A DNA stretch of 64,000 nt from Branchiostoma lanceolatum. Lineage: Eukaryota; Chordata; Leptocardii; Amphioxiformes; Branchiostomatidae. The translations under genes and the position numbers were made by a program. The notes under the pieces were generated by a model. That model ran no database searches, was not told the origin of the DNA, and saw only the letters and a list, made by a program, of their open reading frames with translations. Where the stretch lies: the NCBI RefSeq assembly GCF_035083965.1, contig NC_089739.1, positions 12,243,698 through 12,307,697 of the forward strand, written 5' to 3'. Below are positions 17,299 to 30,400 of this stretch, in pieces; positions within the stretch are counted from its first letter, which is position 1, and each line of letters starts with the position of its first letter.

Positions 17299-17328
17299 TA
17301 TGATGGCATCCTGCTCCCAGGGAAGTAA
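17299..17328 (+). pseudogene. Orphan copy 2 of RPL11 terminal exon
   Basis: A pyrimidine-rich acceptor (CGTTCCAG) precedes codons for YDGILLPGK and a stop, identical in protein to the real exon at 10553-10582. The following 3'UTR is similar but interrupted by a long C run (about 17331-17350), and the polyA hexamer has become ATTAAA (17393-17398). It lies downstream of RPL11 on the same strand and could in principle be used as an alternative last exon. Confidence 0.9.
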
Positions 17329-18851
17329 GCCCCCCCCCCCCCCCCCCCCCAGCGGACAAGGACGTTTTGTCGTATTGTCTGTAGACTCGTGTATTAAACC
17401 AAACTTCTGTATACACAACATTGGTGCATCCTTTGTGTATCTTTTGTGTTGTATGTGAAAATGTGAGTTGAGCAAGTGTGAAAGAGTGAGTGTATGTTTG
17501 TGTGAGCAAGGGTGTGTTTGTATGTGTGAGCAAGTGTGTGTGTGTGAGCATTTGTGAGGGAGTTAATAGGAAGTTTCCTTATCATTATGCAACTAATGAA
17601 TTATGTAACTCTACTCTTTTCATTCATATCCACACATTTAACATTAACTGCCCACGGAAAATAATCTTGACCTACAATACTACATGCTTCTGTCATAACG
17701 CAACAAGATTTGCTGGTTTGATCCAAAGACTGCTGCAGTCGAGCTTGTGACATTGCTGAAGGTATTTGTGGGGGCAGCATCTTGCAAGGTATTGTCCTTA
17801 TAATTGTGAAGGGATATGTACATATAGAACTCTAGCAACACTGTATTCCAGCCATTCGTTCTTTATATCTGACATTCAACACCGTTCGCTCGTATTCAAG
17901 ATTGACACAATGAACAAAGACAACAGTGCAAGTTCAACCATCTATTCTAAGCAGTATCAGTTTCGTAGAAGCCACTTCAAAGACAAAATCCTGACTAACA
18001 ATTCCACTTGTAAAACTATCGCTCAAGTCATCAACAGAAAGAATACATTGTATCATCTAATTGGGACTCATGCATTGGCTTTTGCCCTATGAGTTCCTAA
18101 CAAAATGGAATAATCTTAAATGATTTTTAAGCTGCTCAATGTTACAACCAGAGCACTAATCAAGTCCAAGTAACGATACACAATCAAAGTTGTTTGTAAT
18201 CAAAATTTTGAGTATACATTGATGTATGGTTCGCTCACATAGTCTGTCTAGATATAAATGGCCTCCTTCAGTCAATATTGACTATGGTACATTTTTGTAA
18301 AAATAAAAATAAAAATCCTAATTGATGTCAGCCGTACAGCATCTGCTATGACTAAACAGTCCTATATGAGAATTGACAGTCGATGATCTTTTCTGTATAG
18401 ATACTCAAATAATTATAAATGAGATCAATACATGCAATACAAGGGTGCACTATAACTAGATCATTTAGTATATTACATAACATAGAACAGCATTATACAA
18501 CGTGCAGTGGTTAAGTTGGTTAATATGCTTGAATAAAAACATCATCTAATTTTATGAGCAAAGATAAATGTATTTATATCCTTAACATTCATAGAGTGTG
18601 TCTCAAGTTCTGACGTAATCAAATTCACTTTCTGAAGCTTCTGAAATAACTAGATCTAGTTAGCATCCACATGCTCACTACTTTGTATTTGTAACATTAC
18701 TAGCCAAACGTCTTTACTACATGTACCTCTGCAATTTATCAAAGATTCTTGGTTAGTTAATTCGTAAGCCAATATGCAAACGTTTTTGATAACACTGTTC
18801 GCTCCAACGTCGAGTACACAGAACAAAAAGCCCTCAGTCATGATCAGCGCT

Positions 18852-20824
18852 TTACTTGAAAGCATAATCAAACAGATCGCTGGCGCACTTCTGCATACGA
18901 GAAATCAATGCATCCAGGACTTTCAACATTCTTTCTTGGTTAGATGAAGCATTAAAAGCAGCGCCAATTATAGGAATGTAAAATGTCGTGGCAAACTCGC
19001 CGAAACTGGTCTCTAAGCCTAGCTCTCTACAAATGGCCATCACAACTGCCAATGCCTCATCCCTTTTGATATTTTCTGCCCCGGCCAGCAACCTGGAAGA
19101 CACGAACCTCTTGAGATCCTGCGGACTCTTCTTGGTCATCTTGGCCAGTTGTTCCACTGCATCTTCTGTCAGGTCAAAGGCCTCTTTGTAGTTTTCATAC
19201 GCCGAAGAAAGGGCACCTGTAATTGGTGAGATGATAACTTAATCTGACCGAGCAAATAGTAACTTTTATTCCTGATATAGTGTGCACACGTTCATGGCAC
19301 TATGTTATGTTAAACATACATTATAGCATAAACAAAAAGTTTTACTCTATATCAAGAACGCTATTCAGAAAATGACACAGCTCCATCATTCTACCGGTAC
19401 TTCGTGGTCTTTTGAGAATCTGTAGTACTTTTTGTCAGGAATCAAACGAGTTCAACACAATTGCAATCATTTCTTCTACATTTATTTTAATCAAATTCAA
19501 ACAGCACCTTTTGGTATGATTTACAAGGGATATTTGGTTGGGTTTTTTTAAATGGTAAGATTAATGAATGTTTATTGTCACCTACGCGGAACAGCAACAG
19601 CGCCAACAATTAGAACGAAGGTTCCTCTAGTTGCTGCCAAGGCGATGAATTCCATCTGGCTCCGGAGCACGTCTCCCCTTTCCTTGATGGTGTTCTTGGA
19701 GAAGTCGCGGCAGGTGTTTATGACCACCATCTTCATTAAAGCACCCAAACCGTCGAACATCGCTTTCTTGAACTTCGGGATGTCCCAAGATCCCTTTAGC
19801 ACGTACTCAAGGCGACAGCTGATGATGAAGACATCACTGGACCTCACTTCGCCTTCCCATCCCACCTCCTTCAGGACGTCGATGTAGTCCTTGCGGAGCT
19901 CCTCTATCAAGTTGGCCACCGCTTCTTCCTCCTCCTTCCCTTCAAAATAATCTGGATCGTCGTTCCTCTTGTCCGACAAATCTTTGTCGAACTTTGACCT
20001 GACGAACAGCACCTTCTTCCCCATATCCCGGGCCTTCATGCCGATCAGCAAGGCGTTGTGATGGATGAGGCCGCTGCTGAAGACCAGGAACAGGTGGCAT
20101 GCCTCCATCTTCTCCCCAAACTCGTCGAGGTACTGTTGGATGTCGAAGTCGCACTCCTTCCCGGTTCCTTTCTTTAGGGGGACACCAGGAAAGTCGACGA
20201 AGACAAGGCTACCCGAACGCTTTGGATGGGGATACTCGGTGGCTTCCGATGAAGTGTGGCCAATGCCGACCTTCGCTGCACCCTCTTGCGTTGGCCTCAG
20301 TCCGCGGATGGAGTTGATGAAGGTACCCTTCCCTGCTCCACGCTCGCCCACAATGCCTACTTTCACTTTCTGGTCCTTCCAAGCCTCCATGTTTTTAATT
20401 GCGTACTCTTGAATCTTCTTCAGTAGTTCTGTCTTAGCGCCGCCAGGAGCATCAGCCAAGTTTTTCAATATTTTCCGTTGCTCTTCGTCTAGTTCCCCAT
20501 TGATCTCCCTTGTGATTGACGAAGCAATGGATAATCACAAAAAAATGATTAAATACGATACACTATCGTGACACACACGCACACACACACACACACACAC
20601 AAACAACCACAGAAATACACACACATAAACACACACGCGTACAAACCATCATCACCTCGTACAAACACGCACGCACACACATACACACAAGCACAGACAT
20701 GCACACACACACACACTGACAAACTAACTGACACACACTCATCCCCCCCCCCCCCCCCCAACACCCAACACACACACACAAGGGCATTTGCTTACACTGT
20801 TGGATCCTCCTCGAGACTCGCCAT
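18852..20824 (-). CDS. IRG-like GTPase, copy 2, with altered P-loop
   Basis: Coding exons on the minus strand are 20824-20796, 20508-19586 and 19216-18852 (29, 923, 365 nt; 438 residues). All splice sites correspond to those of copy 1, with AAG instead of TAG at the second acceptor. The N-terminus is MASLEEDPTV. The G1 motif reads GERGAGKGT: the Ser/Thr after the P-loop lysine, which coordinates magnesium, is Gly. G3 is DFPG. G4 is SKFD, which keeps the lysine that copies 1 and 3 have lost. One extra codon precedes G3. The coding frame is otherwise intact, so this may be a regulatory, weakly or non-hydrolysing paralogue rather than a pseudogene; that is inference. No pseudogene-type lesion is seen. 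Confidence 0.85.
20572..20783. repeat. (CA)n tract in intron 1 of IRG copy 2
   Basis: CA-rich microsatellite with a C run near 20744-20759; (TG)n on the sense strand of the gene. Confidence 0.95.
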
Positions 20825-20849
20825 TGCTGATGATAGCTAAAGCAGCGAC

Positions 20850-22420
20850 CTAAAGTACAAATCAAAAATTTTATTGGCGTCATTGGCGAAGTCGAGAGTT
20901 GATAATGACGTGGCACATTCAGGGGGCTGTTGTGAAACATGGCTATGATTTTCACTCTGCTGTTCTTGGCCATTTTCACTCAAATTTCCAGAGGACGGGT
21001 GTTCTGTTAAATTGACATAACGTACACAAAGAAGAATCATGTACGACAGGTCCATGTTGGCTATACAGCATATCATATCATATCCCATATCTTGGCGTCG
21101 CGTTGGCGCAGTGGCAGGGCAAAATAGGAAATAATTGGCCAGGAGAGACAAAGGCCAAGAACAGCACACTCATGCATGAAGCTGCCCAACGGAGCAATGT
21201 CGACACATGGAAGAGTCTAGTCGTTTTCCAAAAATGCTATAGCAACACAGCGTTAGATATCAAAACTCAGGTTATCATCTTCACCACTAATGTGATTGCC
21301 TCTTTTGTTCCCACACCCACCATATTCAATATTATGAAAATGAAAAATGAATAATTGATGCCGCTCAGTACAACCCACTGACTGCTGCCAGATGGCTTCT
21401 CGTCAGTTCTTCTGGAAACCCATAATGTGTCTGTATCTATATGTAGCCGGTTTAACCGCCTTTCGGCGTACACACCAGCTTTGCAGGCACGCGGCGCGGC
21501 AGGGGCTGGCTGTATAACACTGAACAGCCTGTCACATTCAACTTTTGCACATCTGTCTGCAATCGTTTTTAAAGCTATCCAGCGAATATGCCTCTACTGT
21601 ACTTGGTGATAAAGAATTCTACCCTACGATAGTTGTAGAAAATACGAAACACATCAATCCTAGGTTGATAACTCTGGTACTTGGCCTTTTTTTGGAGCTG
21701 GTACTGTACTAGATACTTGTTAGTCGTCACGTCTACCAGTGGGGCAGGTAGCCGTCTCAAATGAACAGGCCTATGCGTCCAAAATGAATGCTTTAACAGC
21801 GTAAATCGGGATGCTTTCATTTTCATATAGGTAGCAACTTATAGCAACCATTAGTAGGCTTACCTGGCGTTCACAGCGAATGCCACTTTCGTGCTGAGAA
21901 TCAGCCCTTGTCATGTTAAAAAAAGGACTAACTTCATGAAAGACGGTAAACGTAGTTTTTGATCACTTCAGCCACTCAAAAAGATACTGACCTTTTGTAG
22001 ACGAAAGATAGTCGCCTGCTGGTGGATCACTGTCGGCTGCAGCCGCCTCACACCGTGACTTCAACGGTAACACAGGATCTGAAGTATGACTTGTGTTGAT
22101 CACCATATATGAAACCAACTATTGTATTTGGAGTTGTGACGTAGTTTCCAACCATGTTACAAATAACATGTTGTTTTAAATTGGCATTGTGACGTAGTTT
22201 CGAACACGTGACTTTGCTTAGAATGATACCTGTGCGTTAGGTTGCCACCCAATGTACTGAAGCTGGGTAGGTGATTCAAGTGTGTTTAATTTTGTTCAAG
22301 ATCCTTATATTTAGAAACATGTTAGTTGTCTCTTTTAGTGTCTGTCCAGACTTATCATATCCAGTGGGTTTTTACATTATGACTTATTATATCCAGTGGT
22401 TTTTTTTTTTCTATTCTCTC
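20850..22420 (-). other. 5' intron and upstream region of IRG copy 2
   Basis: Homologous to 15689-17244. The candidate non-coding exon ends at a donor at 21992. The CACGTG motif recurs near 22205. No protein-coding gene is seen. Confidence 0.55.
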
Positions 22421-22467
22421 AAAAATTTATTTGAAAATTAAACATTTTCCTTCTCTTTCCGTTCCAG

Positions 22468-22497
22468 TATGACGGCATCCTGCTCCCAGGGATGTAA
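22468..22497 (+). pseudogene. Orphan copy 3 of RPL11 terminal exon
   Basis: The acceptor GTTCCAG is followed by codons for YDGILLPGM and a stop; the last residue is Met instead of Lys because of one base change. The 3'UTR and the AATAAA signal (22547-22552) are retained. Confidence 0.9.
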
Positions 22498-24072
22498 GCC
22501 CCCCAGCGGAGAAGGACGTTCTGTCGTATTGTCTGTAGACTTGTGTAATAAACCAAACTTCTATCTACACAACATTGGTGGATCCCTTGTGTATCTTTTG
22601 TGTTGTATTTGAAAATGTGAGTTTAGCAAGCGTGAATGAGTGAGTGTGTGTGTGTGTGTGTGTTTGTGTGAGCAAGTGTGTGTACATATGTATGTGTGAG
22701 CAAGGGTGTGTATGTACTGTATGTGTGAGCAAGTGTGTATGTGTGTGTGTGTGTGTGTGAGCATTTGAGGGAGTTAATAGAAAGTTTCCTTATCATTGGG
22801 CAACTAATGTAACTCCACTCTTTTCATTCATATCCACACATTTAACATTAACTACCCACGGAAAATAATCTTGACCTACAATACTACAGGCTTCTGTCAT
22901 AACGCAACCATATTTGCTGGTTTGATCCAAAGACTGCTGCAGTCGAGCTGCAGAAAAAAACTTGTGACATTGCTGAAGCTATTTGTAGGGGCAGCATCTT
23001 GCAAGGTATTGTCCTTATAATTGTGAAGGGATGTACAATTATATAGAACTCTAGCAACACTGTATTCCAGCCATTCGTTCTTTACATCTGACATTCAACA
23101 CCGTTCGCTCGTATTCAAGATTGACACAATGAACAAAGACAACAGTGCAAGTTCAACCATCTATTCTAAGCAGTATCAGTTTCGTAGAAGCCACTTCAAA
23201 GACAAAATCCTGACTAACAATTCCACTTGTAAAGCTATCGCTCAAGTCATCAACAGAAAGAATACATTGTATCATCTAATTGGGACTCATGCATTGGCTT
23301 TTGCCCTGAAAGTCCATCTTAAAACCTGTTCCTAACAAAATGGAATAATCTTAAATGATTTTTAAGCTGCTCAATGTTCCAACCAGAGCACTAATTAAGT
23401 CCAAGTAACGATACACAATCAAAGTTGTTTGTAATCAAAATTTTGAGTATACATTAATGTATGGTTCGCTCACATAGTCTGTCTAGATATAAATGGCCTT
23501 CTTCAGTCAATATTGACTGGTAAAAATAAAAAAAAATCCTAATTGATGTCAGCCGTACAGCATCTGCTATGACTATACAGTCCTATATGAGAATTGACAG
23601 TCGATGATCTTTTCTGTATAGATACTCAAATAATTATAAATCAGATCAATACATGCAATACAAGGGTGCACTATAACTAGATCATTTAGTATATTACATA
23701 ACATAGAACAGCATTATACAACATGCAGTGGTTAAGTTGGTTAATATGCTTGAATAAAAACATCATCTAATTTTATGAGCAAAGATAAATGTATTTATAT
23801 CCTTAACATTCATAGAGTGTGTCTCAAGTTCTTACGTAATCAAATTCACTTTCTGAAGCTTCTGAAATAACTAAATCTAGTTAACATCCACATGCTCACT
23901 ACTTTGTATTTGTAACATTACTAGCCAAACGTCTTTACTACATGTACCTCTGCAATTTATCAAAGATTCTTGGTTAGTTAATTCGTAAGCCAATATGCAA
24001 ACGTTTTTGATAACACTGTTCGCTCCAACGTCGAGTACACAGAACAAAAAGCCCTCAGTCATGATCAGCGCT

Positions 24073-26004
24073 TTACTTGAAGGCATAATCAAACAGATCG
24101 CTGGCGCACTTCTGCATACGAGAAATCAATGCATCCAGGACTTTCAACATTCTTTCTTGGTTAGATGAAGCATTAAAAGCAGCGCCAATTATAGGAATGT
24201 AAAATGTCGTGGCAAACTCGCCGAAACTGGTCTCTAAGCCTAGCTCTCTACAAATGGCCATCACAACTGCCAATGCCTCATCCCTTTTGATATTTTCTGC
24301 CCCGGCCAGCAACCTGGAAGACACGAACCTCTTGAGATCCTGCGGGCTCTTCTTGGTCATCTTGGCCAGTTGTTCCACTGCATCTTCTGTCAGGTCAAAG
24401 GCCTCTTTGTAGTTTTCATACGCCGAAGAAAGGGCACCTGTAATTGATGAGATGATAAATCAATCTGACCGAGCAAATAGCAACTTTTATTCCTGATATA
24501 GTGTGCACACGTTCATGGCACTATGTTATGTTAAACATACATTATAGCATAAACAAAAAGTTTTACTCTATATCAAGAACGCTATTCAGAAAATGACATA
24601 GCTCCATCATTCTACCGGTACTTCGTGGTCTTTTGAGAATCCGTAGTACTTTTTGTCAGGAATCAAACGAGTTCAACACAATTGCAATCATTTCTTCTAC
24701 ATTTGTTTTAACCAACTTCAAACAGCACCTTTTGGTATGATTTACAAGGGATATTTGGTTGGGTTTTTTTTAATGGTAAGATTAATGAATGTTTATTGTC
24801 ACCTACGCGGAACAGCAACAGCGCCAACAATTGGAACGAAGGTTCCTCTAGTTGCTGCCAAGGCGATGAATTCCATCTGGCTCCTGAGCACGTCTCCCCT
24901 TTCCTTGATGGTGTTCTTGGAGAAGTCGCGGCATGTGTGGATGACCACCATCTTCTGTAACGCACCCAAACCATCGAACATCTCCTCTCTGAACTTTGGG
25001 ATGTCCCATCGCCCCTTCAGCACGCTGTCGTAGCGACCGCTGATGATGAAGACATCTCTCGGGTTCACCTCACCTTCCCATCCCACATCCTTCAGGACCT
25101 TGATGTAGTCCTTGCGGAGCTCCTCCATCAAGTTGGCCACCGCTTCTTCCTCCCCCTTCCCTTCAAAATAGTCGGGATCGTCTTCCTTCTTGTCCGCCAA
25201 ATCTATGTCAAACTGAGACCTGACGAACAGCACCTTTTCCCCCATGTCTCGGGCCTTCATCCCGATCTGCAGGGCGTTGCGCTGGATGCGGCCGCTGCTG
25301 AAGACCAGGAACAGTTGGCACTGCTCCATCTTCTCCCCAAACTCGTCGAGGTACTGTTGGATGTTGAACGCACGCTTGTCTGAGGTTCCTTTCTTCAGGA
25401 GGACACCAGGAAAGTCGACGAAGACAAGGCTTGGGTTCTTGGGATGAGGATAGTCAGTGGCTTCCGATGTAGTGTGCGTAACGCCAACCATCGCTGAATC
25501 CTTCTGCTTTGGCTTCAGTCCGCGGATGGAGTTGATGAAGGTGCTCTTCCCTGCTCCAGGATCGCCCACGATGCCTACTTTCACTTTCTGGTCCTTCCAA
25601 GCCTCCATATTTTTAGTTGCGTACTCTTGGATCTTCTTCAGTAGCTCTGTCTTAGCACCGCCGGGAGCATCAGCCAAGCTTTTCAATATTTTCTGTTGCT
25701 CTTCGTCTAGTTCTCCATTGATCTCCCTAGTGATTGACGAAGCGAAGGATTACACATGATACTCACACACACACACACACACACATACACACGCACGCAC
25801 ACACATACATACATACATACGCACACATACACACACTAACACTGACACACATACACACTTAGATACATGTACATACGCACACACGTCTCACAATCACAAA
25901 CACACGCATGGCCCTTTGTAATAACAACAGGCTAGTTGGGCAGCCCTGGCTGTGTGTGCTGAACAGCCATACCAATAGATAGATAAAATCACATTAGCCC
26001 ACAT

Positions 26005-26053
<49 letters not shown>

Positions 26054-26054
26054 C

Positions 26055-26089
<35 letters not shown>

Positions 26090-26311
26090 AACACACGCAC
26101 ATACACTCACAAACACACGCAAACACACAGAGATACATACAAACGCTGGCTCACAGAGACACCAAATGCACAGATACGCACACAAATCCTTTTTTGCAAA
26201 GGTAACTTTTACAATCATACCTCTTACTATCATAATCATACCTCTTACTGACATGTAGTTCAAAGCGAGGATATGCACTTACACTGTTGGATCCTCCTTG
26301 CGACACGCCAT
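24073..26311 (-). CDS. IRG-like GTPase, copy 3
   Basis: Coding exons on the minus strand are 26311-26283, 25726-24807 and 24437-24073 (29, 920, 365 nt; 437 residues). The first exon encodes MACRKEDPT. G1 is GDPGAGKST, G3 DFPG and G4 SQFD. The region VTHTTSEATDYPHP before G3 matches the other copies. The last exon is nearly identical to that of copy 2, whereas the GTPase exon differs more, for example SGRYDSVLKGRWD against SCRLEYVLKGSWD. This suggests unequal conversion along the gene. A non-coding first exon probably ends at 28178. Intron 1 is TG-rich on the sense strand, as in copies 1 and 2. Confidence 0.85.
25763..26130. repeat. (CA)n tracts in intron 1 of IRG copy 3
   Basis: Two CA-rich blocks (about 25763-25890 and 26008-26130) separated by unique sequence. 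Confidence 0.95.
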
Positions 26312-26654
26312 TTCTGGTGATAGTTGCGAGTTGCACAGCGACCTAAAGTACAAATAGATTTAAATAACGTCATTGGGGAGGTCGGAGTTCATCATACTGG
26401 GGATCCGGACACAAACAGGGGGCTGTTGTCAAACATGGCTATGATATAAACAAACATTCCATAGGATACTGAACTCAATAACCATACACAATACCCCAAA
26501 CTCGCCCTTTGAGATAAGGCCACAGCAAGTAATTTTTGTGGATGACATCAGCGCGCTCATTAATTTTCGCCTGATTTTGAAAAAAAAAACACAAGAAATT
26601 CAATCGCCCTCCGACGGTGGTCAACATGCCAAAAATTGGCAAATATGTCGTAAA

Positions 26655-27035
26655 CGTTGACAGTCTAAGGTGTTTCACTGCATATGAATACCCAGTGTAG
26701 TTCCTGCCCATGTTGCTATCACAAGCTGTTTTCTGCGTTTGTCTAGTTAATTGAGCTGTATACACATCTTCAAGGACAGTTTAATGTGGACAGTCTAAGA
26801 TGTTTCATTGCATAGGAATACCCAGTGTAGTCCCTGCCCATAATGGTATAACAAGCTGTTTTCTGCATTTGTTCTAGCAAGGACATTATGTATTCTAGTT
26901 AATTGAGTTGTATACACAAGGTGTTTCATTGCATATGAATACCCAGTGTAGTTGCTTCAGATGATGGTACAACAAGCTCTTTTCTGCATTTGTTGTAGTT
27001 AGTCTATTGAGATGTACACACATCTACAAGGACAT
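26655..27035. repeat. Three imperfect tandem copies of a ~130-bp unit
   Basis: GAATACCCAGTGTAGT, AACAAGCTGTTTTCTGC and TTAATTGAG(C/T)TGTATACACA recur in order three times, spaced by about 120-140 bp. The array lies in the 5' intron of IRG copy 3 and is absent from copies 1 and 2. Confidence 0.75.
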
Positions 27036-28423
27036 GTTTACTGTTGAATGAAGGAGGTTTTATATCATATATGAAACCTCATTGGTTGAATACAGGAATA
27101 AAAGACCTGTTGGTCGTGATATCATATTTTGTTGCCTCAATTTTTAATCGCAACAAGATTTATGATCTCAAAATTTGACAGTATGGGAATCTTTTTTTTT
27201 TGCTTGCCCGCCTTGTTTTTTTCCACCCTCTCGCATTAGTTTTGGAGTCTGCAGACGATGTCATCCATAAAATCTACTTGCTATGGCCTAAACTAAAATC
27301 CAACTCTCAGAAAAGGCGTTTTCTGTACAGAATGCCTCAGTTATGGATCAACACAGGCAACAATTAGCAAAGTATTGGATTGCAAATTAATAAGGCACTA
27401 TTTTTGTTCTCTACAGTCACTTGGTATGCCTTTGCATGTTTTAATTCTAATGTGTAGATATGAATGTGGAGACATTGTGGATCTAAATAAAACTCAAACT
27501 CAAAATACGTTTGTTGATACGTTTGAATGATGGCGAGGAATGCCATCACCCCCACCCCACCCCCAGGTATGCAAAAAAGTGCAGGGCAACGTGGCGGCCG
27601 TCGTCCTACCTGCCGATTTGCCAGTGCCGACTTCACTGTATACGTTTTTGCTGCAACAGTGAAGCTTCTCAGTTTTACATGAACCGTGACAAATTTCATC
27701 AAAGAAAAAGATTACCAAAATACAGTGATTGCAATGAAGTCGTCAGCATTTGCTGCAAATGATTGTGCACTATCCTTGGCTCCCCGTAGTTGAAATCCTG
27801 ATTTGCAAAGATCGGCCTCCCACCTTGACACCTGAAACGTTAAACACAGACCCGGCCTCCCGTTGAAACTGACATTCCTGACGGTGGTCCCAGCCTAGCC
27901 AGGCGTTACGTTGATGCCGTTTGGTAAGGCCTTCATTATCCCCATTTACGGCCAGGGACGGGCAGCCGTCCCAAACGGTCAGGCGTCCAAAAAAAAAAAA
28001 TGGACGTTTCTCCGTGATGGACGCTTTCATTTTCACACCTGCAGGCAACCATTACCTGATGAATCCCATTTTTTCGTGCGGCAAATCAACCCTAGTTATG
28101 TCAAATAAAGCACCAACTTCATAAAAAAAACAGAAAACAAAGTTTTTCATCACTTCAGCTTCTAAGAAGATACTGACCTTGTGTAAAAGGAAGATAGTCG
28201 CCTGCTGGAAAGGCCTGCTATAGTCGATCACTGTCAGTAGTGCACTCTGCCGCCTCACACCGTGACCTTTTATGAGAACAAAGGAAGTGACTGTGACGTT
28301 TTGTTGATCACAATATATAACCAAATGTTTGCAACTACTTGCTTAGAATGATACCTGTAAAAGTGAGGTTGACACCCACTATACTGAAGCTGGGAAGGTT
28401 TACAATTACACCTGTCACTGAGC

Positions 28424-28498
28424 TGCTCTTTTTGCTTCCGAACAACGTTGGGAGTGTTGGGACGCGTACGGATATCGATCTTCCCTTTCCAAAACAAG
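28424..28498 (+). other. Candidate non-coding exon, duplicated at 29718-29774
   Basis: Two similar stretches share GCTTCCGAACAACGT and GATCTTCC(C/T)TTTCCAA and each ends at a plausible donor: CAAG|GTAACG after 28498 and CAAG|GTAATA after 29774. They sit head-to-head with the first exon of IRG copy 3 and upstream of the + strand IRG copy 4. They might be alternative first exons from a divergent promoter. No transcript evidence is available. Confidence 0.3.
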
Positions 28499-28689
28499 GT
28501 AACGTTTTATTTTGATTACAAAATATGGTGTGTCGACGTCTGTGGACGTGGCAGGTATAGTCGATCATTTCAGCCACCTCACACCATGACTTCGACGATA
28601 ATAAAGGAGGTAAAGTGTGACTTTTGTTGATCACCATATATGGAATCAACTACTTGGAGTTGTGGCGTTGTTTCCAAGCATGATACAAA

Positions 28690-30400
28690 GAGTTCGGAGA
28701 CCTCGTGTCTCCGTGAAATATTTTGATTATGCAAATGACCTCCACATTCGCATAATCTATGTTTGGTCAAGTACACCTTTCACTGACTTATACACGTCAC
28801 AATTTTGATAGCCCAATCATTTACCACTTAGAAGAATTCAGGCACTTTTTCATACGCAAATTAGGACTTTATTTGCATAATTGGTAGTTTTTGATTTTCT
28901 ACCTGCCATAAACCAGACATGTTACATGTATTTGAGTCCTTTGAAAACAGGAAACACGTCACATGTCACATACTAGGGCGCCCAAAATCAACCTTGACCT
29001 TTGTCTTCCCAACACGCGTCATGACCCCAACCCTGGTCAGATTTAAACTCCGACCCGGAACCTTAGATTTATGCCGCTTTGGCATTGAATATGCAAATTA
29101 GTGCATGATTAATGTTAATGTTCCTCTTGACATAAACTACATATTTACATGTATCTAAGTCCTATAATGTAAAACACTGCAAATATAGATTTTCCTTTTT
29201 AATTATGCAAATTAAGTCCCAATTAGCAAAATTTTCACTTTATTATGTACCTCTCTGTCTAAGCTACCTGCATACTGAATATCAAAGAAATTCGTTGTTC
29301 CTTTGTTATTATCCTTAGAGGATTTTTGCAATCATGCCCCTGCAGTTCCAGAGCAAGCTGCTAGGGGCCCAAACCTAGACCAGTTTTTCATTATACCAAT
29401 GGCTATCTGCCACCAGAACATCCAGACCATAGCACGTCCAGGTCAAAAGATAACAATAACGGAAGCTCTGCTGCAGTACCAATGTCACATATGCGCCCAA
29501 AATAAACCTTGCGCCCAAAATCAACCTTGACCTTTGTCTTCACAACACCTACCAACGTACCAAATATCATCATAATCCATTCAGAGGTTCTTGAGTTATG
29601 CTGACTACAAGAATCCGGAAGCCTAAACACACAGTACAGACACACCCAAAACAATATCTCAATTTTTCATGGAGATAAATATTTGGCTTGTGACGTAGTA
29701 AATATATCTACCGCTGAGCCTCTCCCTTTGCTTCCGAACAACGTCAGGACGGATCTTCCTTTTCCAAGCACAAGGTAATATGTTCAGGAGTTTTCTTTGG
29801 CCGGATATTGTTATGAAGCCGTGGTTCTTCATGCGTTTCGGTAGCGTTTGTGGTTGTGGTTTGCTGTTTACACTTTATCAAGCCGTACATTGTTTATTGT
29901 TGGCGAATCAAATAGGCTATATCCTTGAACAAACTGGGTCAGATAGAAGAACGGTATTTGAGTATTGATAATTCACGACACAGGACAGGTCTCACAAAAC
30001 TGCGAATCAGCTGCCACAATTACATCTTGAAACCGGAAGACATACACACACGCCCCAGCTGTGTAATAACTAAGTAATTTGCATTTCATAATAGGACTGT
30101 CAGACATGTGACATGTAACTGAAAGAGAGAGAGATCTATAGATATCAACCATGCAAATAACTAATTTGCATAATTAATGAGATAATACTAAAATACCATA
30201 GTGGTAAATGTTGGGAATTTCACTCTTGCGACATTCGGAAGCTAAGTCAAGATGAACATTATTAGACATAAATTATGCAAATCAGGGTATCATTTGCATA
30301 TTTTATAAGAAAATGCTTCATGAATATATTATGTTATTTGCGCAAAGAAGATGATCAACTGATAGTATTTATACAAAGAGCTATTGATGGATCATTTCCG
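28690..30400. repeat. Interspersed repeat block rich in TTTGCATAATTAATGAG-type motifs
   Basis: Relatives of the sequence inserted in IRG copy 1 (13.4-14.0 kb) and of 49480-49800. The part 29000-29560 is the inverted counterpart of 32195-32745: both carry the GGTCAGATTT(A/G)AACTCCGACCCGG-like and CTGCAGTTCCAGAGCAAGCTGC-like stretches. The two therefore flank the first exon of IRG copy 4 in opposite orientation. Confidence 0.7.
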
